Positions 1 to 11,519 of a stretch of DNA of 64,000 nucleotides are shown one piece after another. How positions within the stretch are numbered: the first letter of the stretch is position 1; each line of letters begins with the position of its first letter. Source of the DNA: Malania oleifera (lineage: Eukaryota; Streptophyta; Magnoliopsida; Santalales; Ximeniaceae); assembly GCF_029873635.1 (NCBI RefSeq), contig NC_080419.1, positions 75,008,597 through 75,072,596 on the forward strand, read 5' to 3'. Under the pieces are notes generated by a model that saw only the letters and a program-made list of their open reading frames with translations, did no database searches and was not told the DNA's origin. The position numbers and the translations under genes were made by a program.

Positions 1-430
1 CACAATGGTAGACTCAATTTTTTATTTTGAGCAACTTCAAATCTAAGAGATCTGTTCGTCTTGTTTGACAGATTTCAGCGTTGCTAGACGCCTTAATACC
101 ACTGATAGGTAGAGAGGAACACTCGGTCATTGGTTGTGACTAAAACTCGGTGAGAATAAATGCACAATAACAATATATTTCAATCTCAAAATGGATATAA
201 AGAACTTCAAATCAAAACTCTCTCTCACGCTCACTGGCTTTACACTCTCAACACACCGCATCCTTCATTGCACACACACACATCTATTTATAGTAAATCA
301 TACAACAATATAATCAACAATGGTGGGAATTAAACTTCAACGGAGGTGGGCTGGTAAGCGGAGTAGGTTGCCTGCCAATCTCCAATGTCAACAGAAACGA
401 CTGCCGACGAGTCAAGTTTAACTTTCAACA
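1..430 (-). mobile_element. 5' end of copia element CopB, copy A (LTR plus leader)
   Basis: This matches the right end of the complete element at 21561-26985. Positions 1-102 are untranslated leader next to the LTR, and 103-430 are the LTR. On the minus strand the LTR starts TGTTGAAAG and is followed, after its end at 103, by a tRNA-iMet-type primer binding site TGGTATTAAGG (91-101). A TATAAATAG box lies on the minus strand at 284-292. CTAAT at 431-435 is the target duplication. The rest of the element lies outside the window. Confidence 0.85.
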
Positions 431-435
431 CTAAT

Positions 436-1032
436 TACATTTGTAGTTATCCGAAACCAATTCTTAATAAAAAATAACTAACATAAGGAAACAAACTAAT
501 GTTCAAGTAATTCTTTGTGTGCGTATAAGAAAAACTAACAATTGGCTGGAAGTGAAACAACTGTCATTTACTTCCTTTTGCTCTTCAACTTTCTTATAGG
601 CTCAACAATTTTATAAAAAATAAAAAATTTAAATTTAAATAAAAAAAATCAACTGCACATCCCTTACCTGCCATCTCATGAATATAATATGATTTAGAAC
701 ATATCCATCATATGTATTCTATCAATTTATAGAACATGGTTACATTGTTTAATTATCTCAATTCCATTTGTTTTGCTGGTTTTGGTAAAAGGAAGGATGC
801 TCATGCTTTGTGGATAAATGTAGTTTTTGCAGTTTTATGAGGCTTATGAATTGAAAGAAATGCTCATATATTTATTTACAAAAATCTGCACAAATCTTTA
901 TGGTGGGAGAACATTCAAATTTGGCATTGCTTAAGTGTGCTTTTGCTGGTTGTTTTAAAGGAGTGAGGTTTTTAGATATCTAATGGGATTGGTGGGCTTT
1001 GTTAGTATGATTGTTTTAGTTTTGTTTCATAA
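436..1032. other. Start of repeat unit A, no gene seen
   Basis: AT-rich sequence repeated almost base for base at 26991-27579, 46233-46829 and 57306-57962. I see no gene in it. Compared with the fourth copy, it lacks a 57-bp block after position about 684. Confidence 0.75.
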
Positions 1033-1680
1033 GGAGGTTTAGGAATTACAATAACTAATGATGGTTCACTTTCCCAGTATCCCAGAATCATTGTAGATTC
1101 AATGAGGGAAGGAATTCATTTGTGTAAATGTTTGCATTATTTTAATGTGATTATTGAAAGTGACTCGCGAATTGTAATTAATTGACTTCAAAAAGGTAGA
1201 CATACTTTGTGATATCTTTGGGATTTTTAGGAGGAGCTCTTGGTAGAGTTAGAAGGAGTGAACGTCATGGTGATGCATCAATATAGGGAAGGCAATAGTG
1301 TGGCTGATTTTCTTGCTAAAGAAGGAGAAATGGGAAACAATGTAATTTATGAAGAACAACACCTTCTATCACATTATCTGAAAGGTATTTTTTGGATGGA
1401 TAGGTGGGGTCTCATTTCTGTTTGTCATTAGTTCAACTCTAGAGTTTTGTTTGGTGTATTTTGATTTGGTTTTGGTTGTTGTGTTTATGTTTTTATCTTC
1501 TTTGTTAGTTATGTTTGGTTTTGTTGTCCTGATTTGATTGGTGGTGTTGTTTTTTTGGGAAAGTTTTTCTGTAATCTCTCTTTGCTTATCTCGTAACCAC
1601 GGTATTCCTCTGCCAAAAGTAAGGTTATATTAATAAATAAATAGAGGTACCGCCCTCTTTTAGTAATTAAAAAAAAAATC
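1033..1680 (+). pseudogene. LINE 3' end: RNase H domain and 3' UTR, copy A
   Basis: Reading from GGLGITITNDGS at 1033, the translation matches the type-1 RNase H domain (RVT_3 family) that ends ORF2 of many plant LINEs. It contains the ESDSRIVIN strand, the HQYREGNSVADFLAKEG segment with its conserved H, N and D, and a C-terminal LKGIFWMDRWGL motif. In-frame stops (TGA near 1181) break it, so it is not functional. The stop at 1429-1431 is followed by a T-rich 3' UTR, AATAAATAAATAGAGGTACC, and an A-rich tail near 1668-1678. The 5' part of ORF2 is absent, as in a 5'-truncated LINE insertion. Confidence 0.7.
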
Positions 1681-2379
1681 GCGAAAGTTATAATAATTAA
1701 TTATTCTCTTTGAAACCATTCAAAATTAATCATACAAGATTTGACTTCTAATGAGGTACCCCAAAAAAAAGTGTTTTTTTTGTATGAGATTTTATAATAA
1801 CTCAAAAATCAGTTCAAAATTAAGCCCTTTTTTATTAAGAATTATGATACATTGTCAAATTATTATTGCATTTAATGATTTATTTGAATTCAAATTTATA
1901 ATTCCTAATGCATTTCATAAAATTATATACAGAAAAGAAGAATAGCTGGCTCTATAACCAATTAAAACCTTTTGTGCACAATTTAAAGCACATATTTAAT
2001 TATTGGGCTCTTTTAAAAAAATAAAACATATTCGCGATTTAGTTTAATGTTTTGAATTACCAAGACACATAATTGTCAATATCTCTAGAATAAGAGAAAA
2101 CAAACTATGTAAATTACTATTACAATTTATTTTGTTATGTTTCAAGTTATTATTAATAACAATATTTTATTAATAAAGTTATAAAACATGTATAATATGC
2201 TATGCTAACATATGAAAATTTTGCTACATTTTCAATATATTTAATATTTTCCTTAAATCTAGTTCTGGAAAAAACTTAAAGACCCCACTTGAAACTTAAA
2301 AATATTAGAGCAATAAAAAGAAAACATAAAAAAATAATAATAATAATTTTTCATCTTTAGTTATGAAAATAAGGAGAAT
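1646..2379. repeat. Left direct repeat flanking truncated CopA1
   Basis: The sequence from GGTACCGCCCTC to AAGGAGAAT recurs at 6662-7426 in the same direction, with few differences apart from an expanded TAA tract in the right copy. Units B and C hold this stretch only once and without copia. No gene is seen in it. Confidence 0.85.
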
Positions 2380-3921
2380 AATATTCCGCATAAAATGAAA
2401 CCGAACGTCGATATGCTTCATTCGTGTATGGTAGACTTGGTTCTTTGCCAAGTGAATAGCACTCTGGCTATCACAGAATACAACCATGTGCTTCTGAACA
2501 ACTCCCAAATTTTCAAGTAAACCTTGCAACCAAATAGCTTCCTTAACAGCCTTTGAAATTGCCATGTACTCTGTTTCTGTTATAGACAAAGCAATGGTAG
2601 ATTGTAAAGTAGACCTCCAACTCACTGGACCATTAGCAAATGTAAAAATATATCCAGTAGTTGATCGACGTTTATCCAAATCACCTGCAAAATCTAAATC
2701 CACATATCCAACAACACGTTGATCAATAGTATTACTTTTCTCAAATACTATACCAATATCAATCGTATTCATAATATATCTCAAACTCCATTTCACAACT
2801 TGCCAATGTCCTTTACCCGGATCATGCATATACCTGCTCACCATACTAACAGCTTGTGAAATATCAAGTCTAGTACACACCATTGCATACATCAGACTAC
2901 CAACTACATTTGCATAAGGAACTGATTTTGACTGCTCAGACATGCAAAAACTCTGTACTACCTTCTTCAAATACTATTTCTGAGACAAACTAACTCTTCC
3001 TCTCATTCTGTCTCTGCGAATCTCCATGCCAAGTATCTTCTTTGCTTCACCAAGATCGTTCATCTCAAACTCTTGATTTAACTGACTTTTAAACTTGTTG
3101 ATTTCTTCCCTATTCTTTGAAGCTATCAACATATCATCAACATACAAGAGTAAATATATAAAAGATCCATTTTGTAGTCTGTGAAAATAAACACAATGAT
3201 CATGTTTATTTCTGATGTACTTCTGACCCATCATAAACTGATGAAATCGTTTGTACCACTGTCTTGGAGACTGTTTTAAACCATACAACGATTTACCTAG
3301 TTTACATACTCAATTTTCTTTTCCAGCAACCTCATTATAATCAATGCCTTCCTTCTGTGCATATCCCTTAGCTACCAATCTAGCTTTGAAGCGAACATTA
3401 TTTGCATTTGAAAATCCTTCTTTCTTTACATAAACTCATTTGCAACCAATTGCTTTCTTACCCTTGGGCAGTTGGGCTAGCTCTCAAGTCTGATTCTGAT
3501 GAAGAGATTGCATTTCTTCATCCATTGCTTTTTTCCACTTGTCTGATTCAGAGTTCCTTATTGCTTCTTTGAAAGTGTAAGGAACATTATCATCCAAAAC
3601 TGGAAGTGCATAGGCCACCATATCAGTATACCAAGTAGGTTTTCGAATTTCTCGTCTTGGCCTTTGAGAAACAATTGATTCTTGTTGCTGTGAAGATTCT
3701 CGAATTGAAATCTCCTCTTCTTGTACACTATTCCCCATCGTAACAGGAGAGTTACCTTGTGTAGTCTCATTTCTCACTGGGTTTTCCAAAATTGTCGCAA
3801 CCTCCACTTGTTGTTGAGTACCACTAGTCTTCTCTTCAACTCGTGACTTATTGCGTATTATTTTCTTCATCATTGTAAGTTCATCAAAAGTTACATCTCT
3901 ACTTAAAATCATTTTTTTCAT
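2380..3921 (-). pseudogene. CopA1 reverse transcriptase and RNase H
   Basis: This is the copia pol C-terminal half in several frames. 3484-3921 is the linker between integrase and RT and ends near SDKWKKAMDEEMQSL, the usual entry to copia RT. 2974-3288 carries MYGLKQSPRQWYKRF and the catalytic YVDDM box. 2380-2970 carries the copia RT C-terminus (YANVVGSLMYAMVCTRLDI) and the RNase H motifs TETEYMAISKAVKEAIWL and CDSQSAIHLAKN. Frame changes near 2972 and in 3290-3480, plus the missing C-terminus, make it inactive. Confidence 0.85.
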
Positions 3922-3951
3922 CTCTAGACACCAAAGACGGTATCCTTTGAC

Positions 3952-5180
3952 TCATGCACTTATCCCCAAGAATATTGCTTTCTTAGCTCTTGGATCCAAC
4001 TTAGATTCTTTAACATGATAATAAGCCATAGTACCAAATATATGTAAAGAATCATAATCACTAGCAGGCTTTCCAGACCATACCTCATAGGGTGTTTTTC
4101 CCCCTATTGCAGATGATGGTAGACGGTTGATGAGATGACACACATATCTAATAGCCTTAGCCCAAAACCTTTTGCCTAACCCAGCATTAGACAACATACA
4201 TCGAACTTTCTCCAGCAAAGTCGAATTCATGCGCTCTACCACCCCATTCTGCTGTGGTGTATTTCAAACTGTGAAGTGTCAAACAATACCTTCATCCTGG
4301 CATACCTTCATAAATGGGTCACTCGTGTATTCACCACCATTATCTGATCTGAGCTGTTTAATCTTTTTGCTAGTTTGAGTTTCAACTAATTTTTTCCACT
4401 TAAGGAAAATATTACACACTTCATTTTTATGTTTCATAGAACACACCCAAACTCTTCTAGAAAAATCATCAATAAAAGTGACAAAATAATGCATACCACC
4501 CAATGAAGCCGTTTTTGTGGGCCCCCATACATCTATATGGATGTAGCCTAAAATACGTTCAATCTGGTGGATTGCTGTGCCAAATTTCAGTCTAATTTTT
4601 TTTTCTAGAATGCAGTGCTCACAAAATTCAAGTTTGCACACCTTTGCACCCTTTAACAAACCTCGCTTAGCTAATTGTTACAAAGATTTTTCTCCTGCAT
4701 GTGCTAATCGCATATGCCATAACTTGGTTGTATCTGAGCCTGCATTTTTCTCAAAAACAATAGCTGTTGAGCCAATAATTGTACTACCTTGTAAATAATA
4801 CAAGTTATTTTTCCTTTTTCCTTTCATCACCACCAGTGCACCTGATTTAATCTTTAAGGTTCCATCTTTCAAAGTGATAGTAAACCCTTTAAATTCTAAG
4901 GCACCCAATGAAATCAGATTCTTCTTTAGGCTTGGAACATACCTAACATCAGTCAAGGTCTTAATAGTTCCATCTTGACATTTCAACTGTATTGATCATA
5001 TTCCAGTTGTTTTACAAGTATTATCATTTCCCATAAAAACAACCCCACCATCTAATTCTTCAAAATTAGAAAACCATTCTCTATTAGGACACATGTGATA
5101 AGAACAACCAAAATCCAATATCCACTTACCAAAATAATGTAACGAAGATGTTCCAACAAGAGATAAATCTGACTCACTTC
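3952..5180 (-). pseudogene. CopA1 protease and integrase
   Basis: The protease lies near 5095-5135 on the minus strand and reads WILDFGCSYHMC. The retroviral-type active site D-S-G is changed to D-F-G. 4678-4986 covers the region leading into the integrase zinc domain (LWHMRLAHAGEKSL). 4279-4659 carries the CEHCILEKK half of the HHCC finger and core segments HIDVWGP and LRSDNGGEY, with two of the DDE catalytic aspartates. 3952-4242 continues with VERMNSTLLEKVRCML, which holds the catalytic glutamate. Stops separate the pieces. Confidence 0.85.
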
Positions 5181-5229
5181 CATCATCATTGGCTATATTG
5201 ACATTAGAATGTGTTTTGCCTTTATTCTT

Positions 5230-6050
5230 CTACTGTAATTTAGGGCAATCTTTCTTCCAATGCCCCCTCTCACGACAAAAAGTGCATTCATCTTTAGCAG
5301 GTCTACCATGAGATTTACTCCTCCCATGAGATTTACTTTTCCTTCCAGGCATACAACTCTGAGAACGTCCCCTTATTGTTAGTGCTTCTGCTATTTCTTT
5401 ATGGACCATCTGATCCTTCTTTCTACATTCAGTACTAATCAATGCAATACAAACAACATCATAAGCAACTTTATCTTTCCCATACAATAAAGTGGTGGTC
5501 AAATGTTCATACTCATCAGGGAGAGAATTCAGTAACAATATGACTTTATCCTATCTTTCACCTTATCATCCAAATTTAACAAATCGGCCAAAATTTTATT
5601 GAAAGCATTTATATGGTCATTAGTCGAAATACCTGGTTGATACTGGAAACGAAACAATTTCTTTTTCAAATAGAGCTGATTTTTCGAACTCTTGGTCGTA
5701 AATGTATCCTCCAAAGTCTTCCACAATTTCTTTGCAGATGTCTCCCTTATAACACAATATTTCTGATTTTTGGCGAGACACAGACGAATCGTACCACATG
5801 CCTGACGATTAATCCTTTCCCAATCTCTGTCACCCATATCTACTGGTTTATCATCCAAAGCAATATCTAGTTCTTGTTGATACAAGACGTCCATCACCTC
5901 ACATTGCCACATACCAAAATTATTGGTACCATCAAATTTCTCCACCTGAAACTGAGCATTAGCTATCGTCTTCAATGATGATGTCGAAGCCGAAGGGGTT
6001 GGAGTTCGTGTGGACAAAGTTTCTTTTACTGCTGCACTAGTTTCTTCCAT
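5230..6050 (-). pseudogene. CopA1 gag (capsid-like and nucleocapsid)
   Basis: 5529-6050 begins at the ATG after the primer binding site and encodes a 173-aa copia Gag N-terminus with FDGTNNFGMWQ near residue 40 and the LWKTLEDTF helix. A frame change near 5530 leads into 5230-5538, which holds LLNSLPDEYEHLTTTLLYG, a basic stretch, and an intact CCHC zinc knuckle (CTFCRERGHWKKDCP). The frameshift prevents a full Gag. Codon use does not stand out from the other elements. Confidence 0.85.
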
Positions 6051-6301
6051 CTTCTATATATTCAATAGCAACCAACAAAGCAAAAGGCCTAGGGTGAATA
6101 ATACGTACCAATTGTGTCTACTTTGTTTTATCTTATGAAATTCCACTTTGACTAGGCCGACCTCTAGGGAGCGACTGAGCCACAATGGTCTCCGGGCACT
6201 CGCTTAGATAAGGTCTTTCTTAGACATCAAACGTGGAATCAAGGATCCTAACAGAGGAACACCTTTGTATCAACACTATTCAACCTAACTCTGATACCAA
6301 T

Positions 6302-6661
6302 TGTTGTGCCGGACACCCCACTTGTGCCAAACACCAATACTATAACTATTGCTATTGAATATATAAGAAATTAAAGTAATGCAGAAACTAATAATAAAGC
6401 AATAAAAAGAGCAAGACAAGAAATTTATGAGGTTCGGTATAGAATTACCTACGTCCTCGGGCGCCGATGATCAATCCACTACTTCTTGACAAAGTACAAC
6501 TTTGAGGTGTGTTTTACAAATGAAGAGTTGAGCTCTTTATATAACTTCAATCTCAAGTTTAAAAAACACTTTCTCCAATGTGGGACAAATAATATAAAAA
6601 ATTCAAAACAACTTTTTATACTAATGTCGAAGTATTCTACCAATGTGGGACAAAAACAACA
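6302..6661 (-). repeat. CopA1 5' LTR with primer binding site
   Basis: The 360-bp LTR runs TGTTGTTTTTGTCCC to GGCACAACA on the minus strand. One base further lies TTGGTATCAGAG (plus 6289-6300), complementary to initiator-Met tRNA. A TATATAAAG box lies on the minus strand at plus 6535-6543. The plus-strand flank after 6661 is GGTTC, close to the GGTAC of the undisturbed unit, and is probably the target duplication. Confidence 0.8.
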
Positions 6662-7338
6662 GGTTCAACCCTCTTTTAGTTATAAAAAAAACAATCATAA
6701 AAAAAATAAAATATCGCGAGAGTTATAATAATTAATTATTCTCTTTGAAACCATTCAAAATTAATCCTACAAGATTTGACTTCTAATGAGGTAGCCAAAA
6801 AAAAAAAGGTGTTTTTTTGAATGAGATTTTATGGCAACTCAAAAATCAGTTCACAATTAAGCCCTTTTTTATTAAGAATTATGATACATTATCAAATTAT
6901 TATTGTATTTAATGATTTATTTGAATTCAAATTTATAATACCTAATGCATTTCATAAAATTATATACAAAAAAGCAGAACAACTGGCTCTATAACCAATT
7001 AAAACCTTTTGTACACAATTTAAAGCACATATTTAATTATTGGGCTCTTTTGAAAAATAAAATATATTCGTGATTCAGTTTAATAATTGTCAAGATCTCT
7101 AGAATAAGAGAAAATAAACTAAGTAAATTACTATTACAATTTATTTTGTTATGTGTTAAGTTATTATTAAAAATAATATTTTATTAATAAAGTTATAAAA
7201 CATGTATAATATGCTATGCTAACATATAAAATTTTGGCTACATTTACAATATATTTATTATTTTCCTTAAATCTTATTCTGGAAAAAACTTAAAGACCCA
7301 CTTGAAACTTAAAAATATTAGAGCAATAAAAAGAAAAC

Positions 7339-7394
<56 letters not shown>

Positions 7395-7426
7395 TTTTCA
7401 TCTTTAGTTATGAAAATAAGGAGAAT
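6662..7426. repeat. Right direct repeat flanking CopA1
   Basis: Second copy of 1646-2379. It continues into the same downstream sequence as units B and C, so this is the copy in its original context. No gene is seen. Confidence 0.85.
7340..7394. repeat. (TAA)n microsatellite
   Basis: About 18 TAA repeats. The matching places in the left repeat (about 2327-2346), unit B (28869-28888) and unit C have only a short run, so the tract expanded in this copy. Confidence 0.95.
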
Positions 7427-10017
7427 ACGAAAGAAAATAAAATATGTTCCAAACTAATGAACAAAATTTTAATTTTAAGCATCATTAACATTTGATTTTT
7501 TTTTTCTGAACTTTTAATTATATTAAAAAATTATTTTTAGTAATATTTAGCATAAGAGAAAAATACATATATTTGCGTGTGTATCGATAAAAACTTCATG
7601 AATCTACATGTTGAAAAATACATCGTTGTAAAAATTGCATATAAATTTCATTATTTTAAATGCATAGCAAATTATAATTTTTTAGATTAATTTTATGTAA
7701 ATTAAATAAATTTATTTCTATTGATATTAACAAAAAAAAAAAGATTTAGAAAATTCAATATATTTATACAAAGACTGTCAACGTGCTTATAAAATATATA
7801 GTGATACAATTTTCTTTTATATATTCCTATCATCATATATTAATTTAAAACATTCTCAGTGTGAACTTGAATATGATTTAAATATTTTTAAATTTCATAT
7901 ACAGAAAACTAACATTTTATTTCATTAAAAATTCAAACACATAATTTTTGTATGCGTTTTAAAAAATTTTCTAATGGAATACAATTTATTCACTATATAA
8001 ATATAATTTTACACTTGAAATAATTTTAAAATCTTGCATTAATTTCAATAAATTTTATTTTTATCCCTCTTATTACTATTTCAAGGTCGACATTATTTTG
8101 GTATCCTAATTTAAAAAATGCATTATAGAGTCTTATGATAGTTGGAGATTTAGTAATCATTTCTTTTTAATTTAAAGTCCCTAATTTAAATAATGCATTA
8201 TAGAGTCTTATGATAGTTGGAGATTTAGTAATTATTTCTATTTAATTTAAAGTCAACATGAATTTAAAGACAACTTATTACATTCTAATTTGTTTGAAGT
8301 CATTTTTAACTAAAAAGTATGATACTACAAATTAACGCCATTAAATTTTTAAAAAATTCAAAAGTGGATGATCCATAGGATAAAATAAAATAAAACACAC
8401 ACACACACACACACACATTTTTCAAAATTTTCAAATTCTTCAAAATTCATGTTAATTATGCAAAATATTTCATATAAAAATATAATAGAAAATAATATTA
8501 GATAGATTTGAGAATATGATGTAAAGAGAGATAAAATTTCTTGTTGTCATTAGCGTTAATTAAAAATTAATTTAATTGGCAATGTTTTTATCAAAGTGTT
8601 AACCAATTGCAACTAATTAAAAAAATTAGAAATCAACCAATCAGAAAATTATGATTTAATCGACCAAAAATAGTAATTGAATTAAATTTTTTTTTTTTTT
8701 TGTAATTCCTAAAATATAACAGAATTAATACTTTCTAGAAGCACTAATAATAATTAAATTAAAATTTTTTGTTACTCTTATCTACATGTTTGATATATAG
8801 GAATAGAATGGAGTGGCATGGAATGGAATTGAATTTATTATTTGATTTCTTCATTCTCTCCATTCAAAATTTCATTCCATTCGATTCGTGATCCATTTCA
8901 TTTCCCAAACCAAAAATGACATAAGCATAATTGAATTAATAATTCATTTAATTCTCAATAATATGTTTTACTGTCACCAATACTAGTTATATTAATTGTT
9001 AAATAATTAATCAAAAATAAATTTATTAGATATATTTTTTTCAAAAATATAGCAATTTCAGAAATTGATATTCAATATTTATATTGTCATAAATGGATAC
9101 CATCATGCTTCAATAAATTAGCATAAATATAGATTGACCATTACAGAAAATTTTGAATTCAAACATTTTTCATTGTGACAGAAATTAAATTATAATTTAA
9201 TTTTATGAGAAAATTTTGAAAATATTATTTATTTTATAAAATTTCAATAGAACACAACTCATATAACACAAAATCGAAATTTCATATAGCAAATATTCAC
9301 TTGGAATAAGTTGTTACATTATCTCAAACTTAATCATACATTTGAAACAATCAAGATAGATATGACCAATTCACTTGATTGAGAGAAGGATTCATGGAAA
9401 TGATTAAGAGAAGGATTTAAGTGGGAGTAAAAGAGAGAGATTGCAAATGTAAAGCTATTAAAGAGATTTGTGGCAATCAACGAGAGAAGGGGAGAGGGAG
9501 GGAGAGATGTTTGTGAAAGACAACAAAAATTCTAAGAGGGTAAATATAATAATATATTTTATGGGTTAAAATGCTCTAATTAATAATATGCTCCAATAGT
9601 AATCAAGAAAACAAGAATTAAATTAATTAAAAATTAGTTTTAAATTTTAAAAAATTAAAATTATAATAATTAGGATTTGGGGTTTGCGGGATTTTGAAAT
9701 CAATACGGATTGTTGTTAATACATAATATAAACTGAAAAATAATTGCGCCCTCACGGGCATGGCACGGTGCAAAGACATCAGTAAGTAACAAAGAGTATC
9801 GGAGGTTCAATTTCAGGTAGATACACTCATAGACTCAGTGGTACGTGTGGATTAGTCGAGTGTTCAAAAGACCTCGGGCACCATCATTTCAAATACATAT
9901 AAATAAGGTGAGTATGGTGTGTTTTCCCAAAATGAATAAAGTTTTATTTTGGGCCCAATCTTTAAAGTGTTCCATCTTTTTCATTAATGGCACATTCAAA
10001 TTAGATGCAAAGACAAT
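7427..10017. other. AT-rich intergenic DNA, unit A
   Basis: No coding potential seen. It contains a 75-bp tandem duplication (8107-8256), a (CA)n run (8395-8417), and a segment at 8770-8890 rich in GAATGG and CCATTC that could fold partly on itself. Unit B lacks about 270 bp between positions equivalent to 8648 and 8915. Confidence 0.7.
8107..8256. repeat. 75-bp tandem duplication
   Basis: Two head-to-tail copies of a 75-bp stretch beginning TAATTTAAA.AATGCATTATAG. The same pair is present in unit B (from about 29607) and unit C (from about 48853), so the duplication predates the unit amplification. Confidence 0.9.
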
Positions 10018-10026
10018 TATAAATAG
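10018..10026 (+). promoter_or_regulatory. Probable TATA box of the DEFL gene, unit A
   Basis: TATAAATAG, 90 bp before the start codon at 10116. It is conserved at the same place in B (31281-31289) and C (50747-50755). It implies transcription starting near 10050 and a 5' UTR of about 60 nt. A second TATAAATA at 9898-9905 is less conserved in C. Confidence 0.55.
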
Positions 10027-10115
10027 TTTCATAGAGTGGGCATTGGTAACTCGACCATTCATCAATAAACGAAAGATACAAGGAGAAGAGGAGAGGCAAG
10101 AAGAGAAGAGAACAG

Positions 10116-10490
10116 ATGGCTAAACTTTTATTCACTCCTATTTTCTTTTCCATCCTCGTTTTCTCAAGTTTGTTCCATTATCTTTCCCTGTTTGTCTGCC
10201 TTTAATGTAGTTATTGAATGAAAAATAAGCCAACAATCCATTTGAATTAAAATTTTCTTATTTGCATTCAAAAGCTAGACTTACTATTGATGTCTTTTGT
10301 TGTAGCTCTACTGATGATAGAACCAAGCATGGCTCAACCAAAAAAATGTAACCTTTCCTTCACAAATGAAAAGTGTAATCCAATAACATGTCCGCTGAAG
10401 TGTGCAGCGGAGTACCAAGGTCGGGCTAAAGGAAGCTGCCAAAAGGATAATACGATGCCGTATTTGGTGTGCATCTGCACTTGTGTTTGA
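10116..10490 (+). CDS. Defensin-like secreted cysteine-rich peptide, copy A
   Basis: Two exons, 10116-10167 and 10306-10490, encode 78 aa. The intron starts GTTTGT and ends TTGTAG, and the frame is restored across it. Exon 1 and the start of exon 2 give a hydrophobic signal peptide (MAKLLFTPIFFSILVFS, then LLMIEPSMAQ), so the product is probably secreted. The mature part of about 51 aa is basic and has eight cysteines in the pattern C-x8-C-x4-C-x3-C-x11-C-x10-C-x-C-x-C. The C-x3-C and C-x-C pairs fit the cysteine-stabilised fold of plant DEFL/LCR peptides, which act in defence or in cell signalling; which applies here is unknown. AATAAA lies at 10514. The gene sits in a tandemly amplified unit, with an intact paralogue at 50845-51219 and a broken one at 31382-31800. 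Confidence 0.75.
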
Positions 10491-11519
10491 TGCCTCTTGT
10501 TCCAATTTCCATTAATAAAGCAACAAATAAAATTAAACTAATTTGAGGTGTCTTCCTTATTAATATTATCATCGTTACATGGTCAAAATACACCAAAATT
10601 TCTCGAATATGATCTTTATTTGTTGCATTCCTATTTTCACGAGCAATAAAATAAGGAAAAGCGAAAAAAACTTGGGATCCATCCGAATGATGGCACGAGT
10701 CGCTGCCGAGTACCGACCATGTTTTCCCTTATCAGGCGTGAATACTAGCGACATAATTGTGCTACCACTTTTTATAAAGGTTAAAATTTAACCTTAATTA
10801 AAAGAGGCTGCTATGTGCATCACAAAGATATGAGTTCGGGAATATAGTTACACGCTTTAAGAATGTATTGAGTCAATAGCACCCTTGGAGTGACTTCTTG
10901 GAGTGATAACAATTAACTTGCCAACAATATAAGGTTGCAACCATTTCTTTTAGGTGTGAAAAGTATTTTGGTTAAAAAAAAATATGACAGTGACACTGCT
11001 TTTCAAAAATATTTTCAAAATAAGAATAGCATACAATTTTCAATGCCTTAGAAACATTTTCCTTTAAAATCAAAAGATAAAATAAAAGGTGGAATTGTGA
11101 AAAGTAATAAATGACCATAACGGTAAAAATAAAAGAAGAATGTAAAGAAACTTAACCCAATTAATGATTCAATGCCAACTCAAAAGGACAAGAGAAATAA
11201 AGGGAATAATAAGTGCATCCCAAATATTTAAAGTTTCAAATTGACACATTTTTCTTCAACTGCACATTAAATAAGCCAATTCATGAGCAATAGTTAAAAA
11301 AAAAAAGAAAAGGTTCAGTTAACATGCGATCTAATCCAATTTTTATCATTTCTTTGTGCCTTCTGATCCTACTTAGACCTTGTATATTCAAAAGCTCATT
11401 ATTGATCTTTAATCTCAATTCCTTAACTGATGGATCTTAAGTCGCACGACTATTCCGTTCACTAACACATCGCCGAGAAAGGTAACTATTTCATTATCTC
11501 TACAAATATTTCATCACTA
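10491..11519. other. DEFL 3' flank to PIF element, no gene seen
   Basis: Contains the DEFL polyadenylation signals near 10514 and 10526, then AT-rich DNA. The left end of the PIF/Harbinger element must lie in here, but I could not place its inverted repeat or TTA target duplication. Confidence 0.6.

Larger units (their letters stand above)
2380..6661 (-). mobile_element. Truncated Ty1/copia retrotransposon CopA1
   Basis: Reading right to left, the order is LTR (6302-6661), primer binding site, gag, zinc knuckle, protease, integrase, reverse transcriptase and RNase H. Integrase before RT is the Ty1/copia order. The element stops at 2380 inside the RNase H C-terminus, so the end of pol, the polypurine tract and the 3' LTR are missing. 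Many stops and frameshifts break the polyprotein. Units B and C lack this element. Confidence 0.88.

Noticed and set aside
8395-8417. Possible CRISPR-like or functional short repeats
   Set aside because: Plain (CA)n; repeats elsewhere in the window are satellites or microsatellites without spacer structure, in a plant genome.
9845-10123. 92-codon frame upstream of the DEFL gene
   Set aside because: It overlaps the promoter and start of the DEFL gene, is shifted in unit B and broken in unit C.
10116-10490. Pollen-coat SCR-type or toxin-like peptide
   Set aside because: The cysteine spacing alone does not support a specific role; only defensin-like is justified.
10308-10505. Minus-strand frame over DEFL exon 2
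   Set aside because: Shadow of the DEFL coding strand; its conservation follows from the exon.
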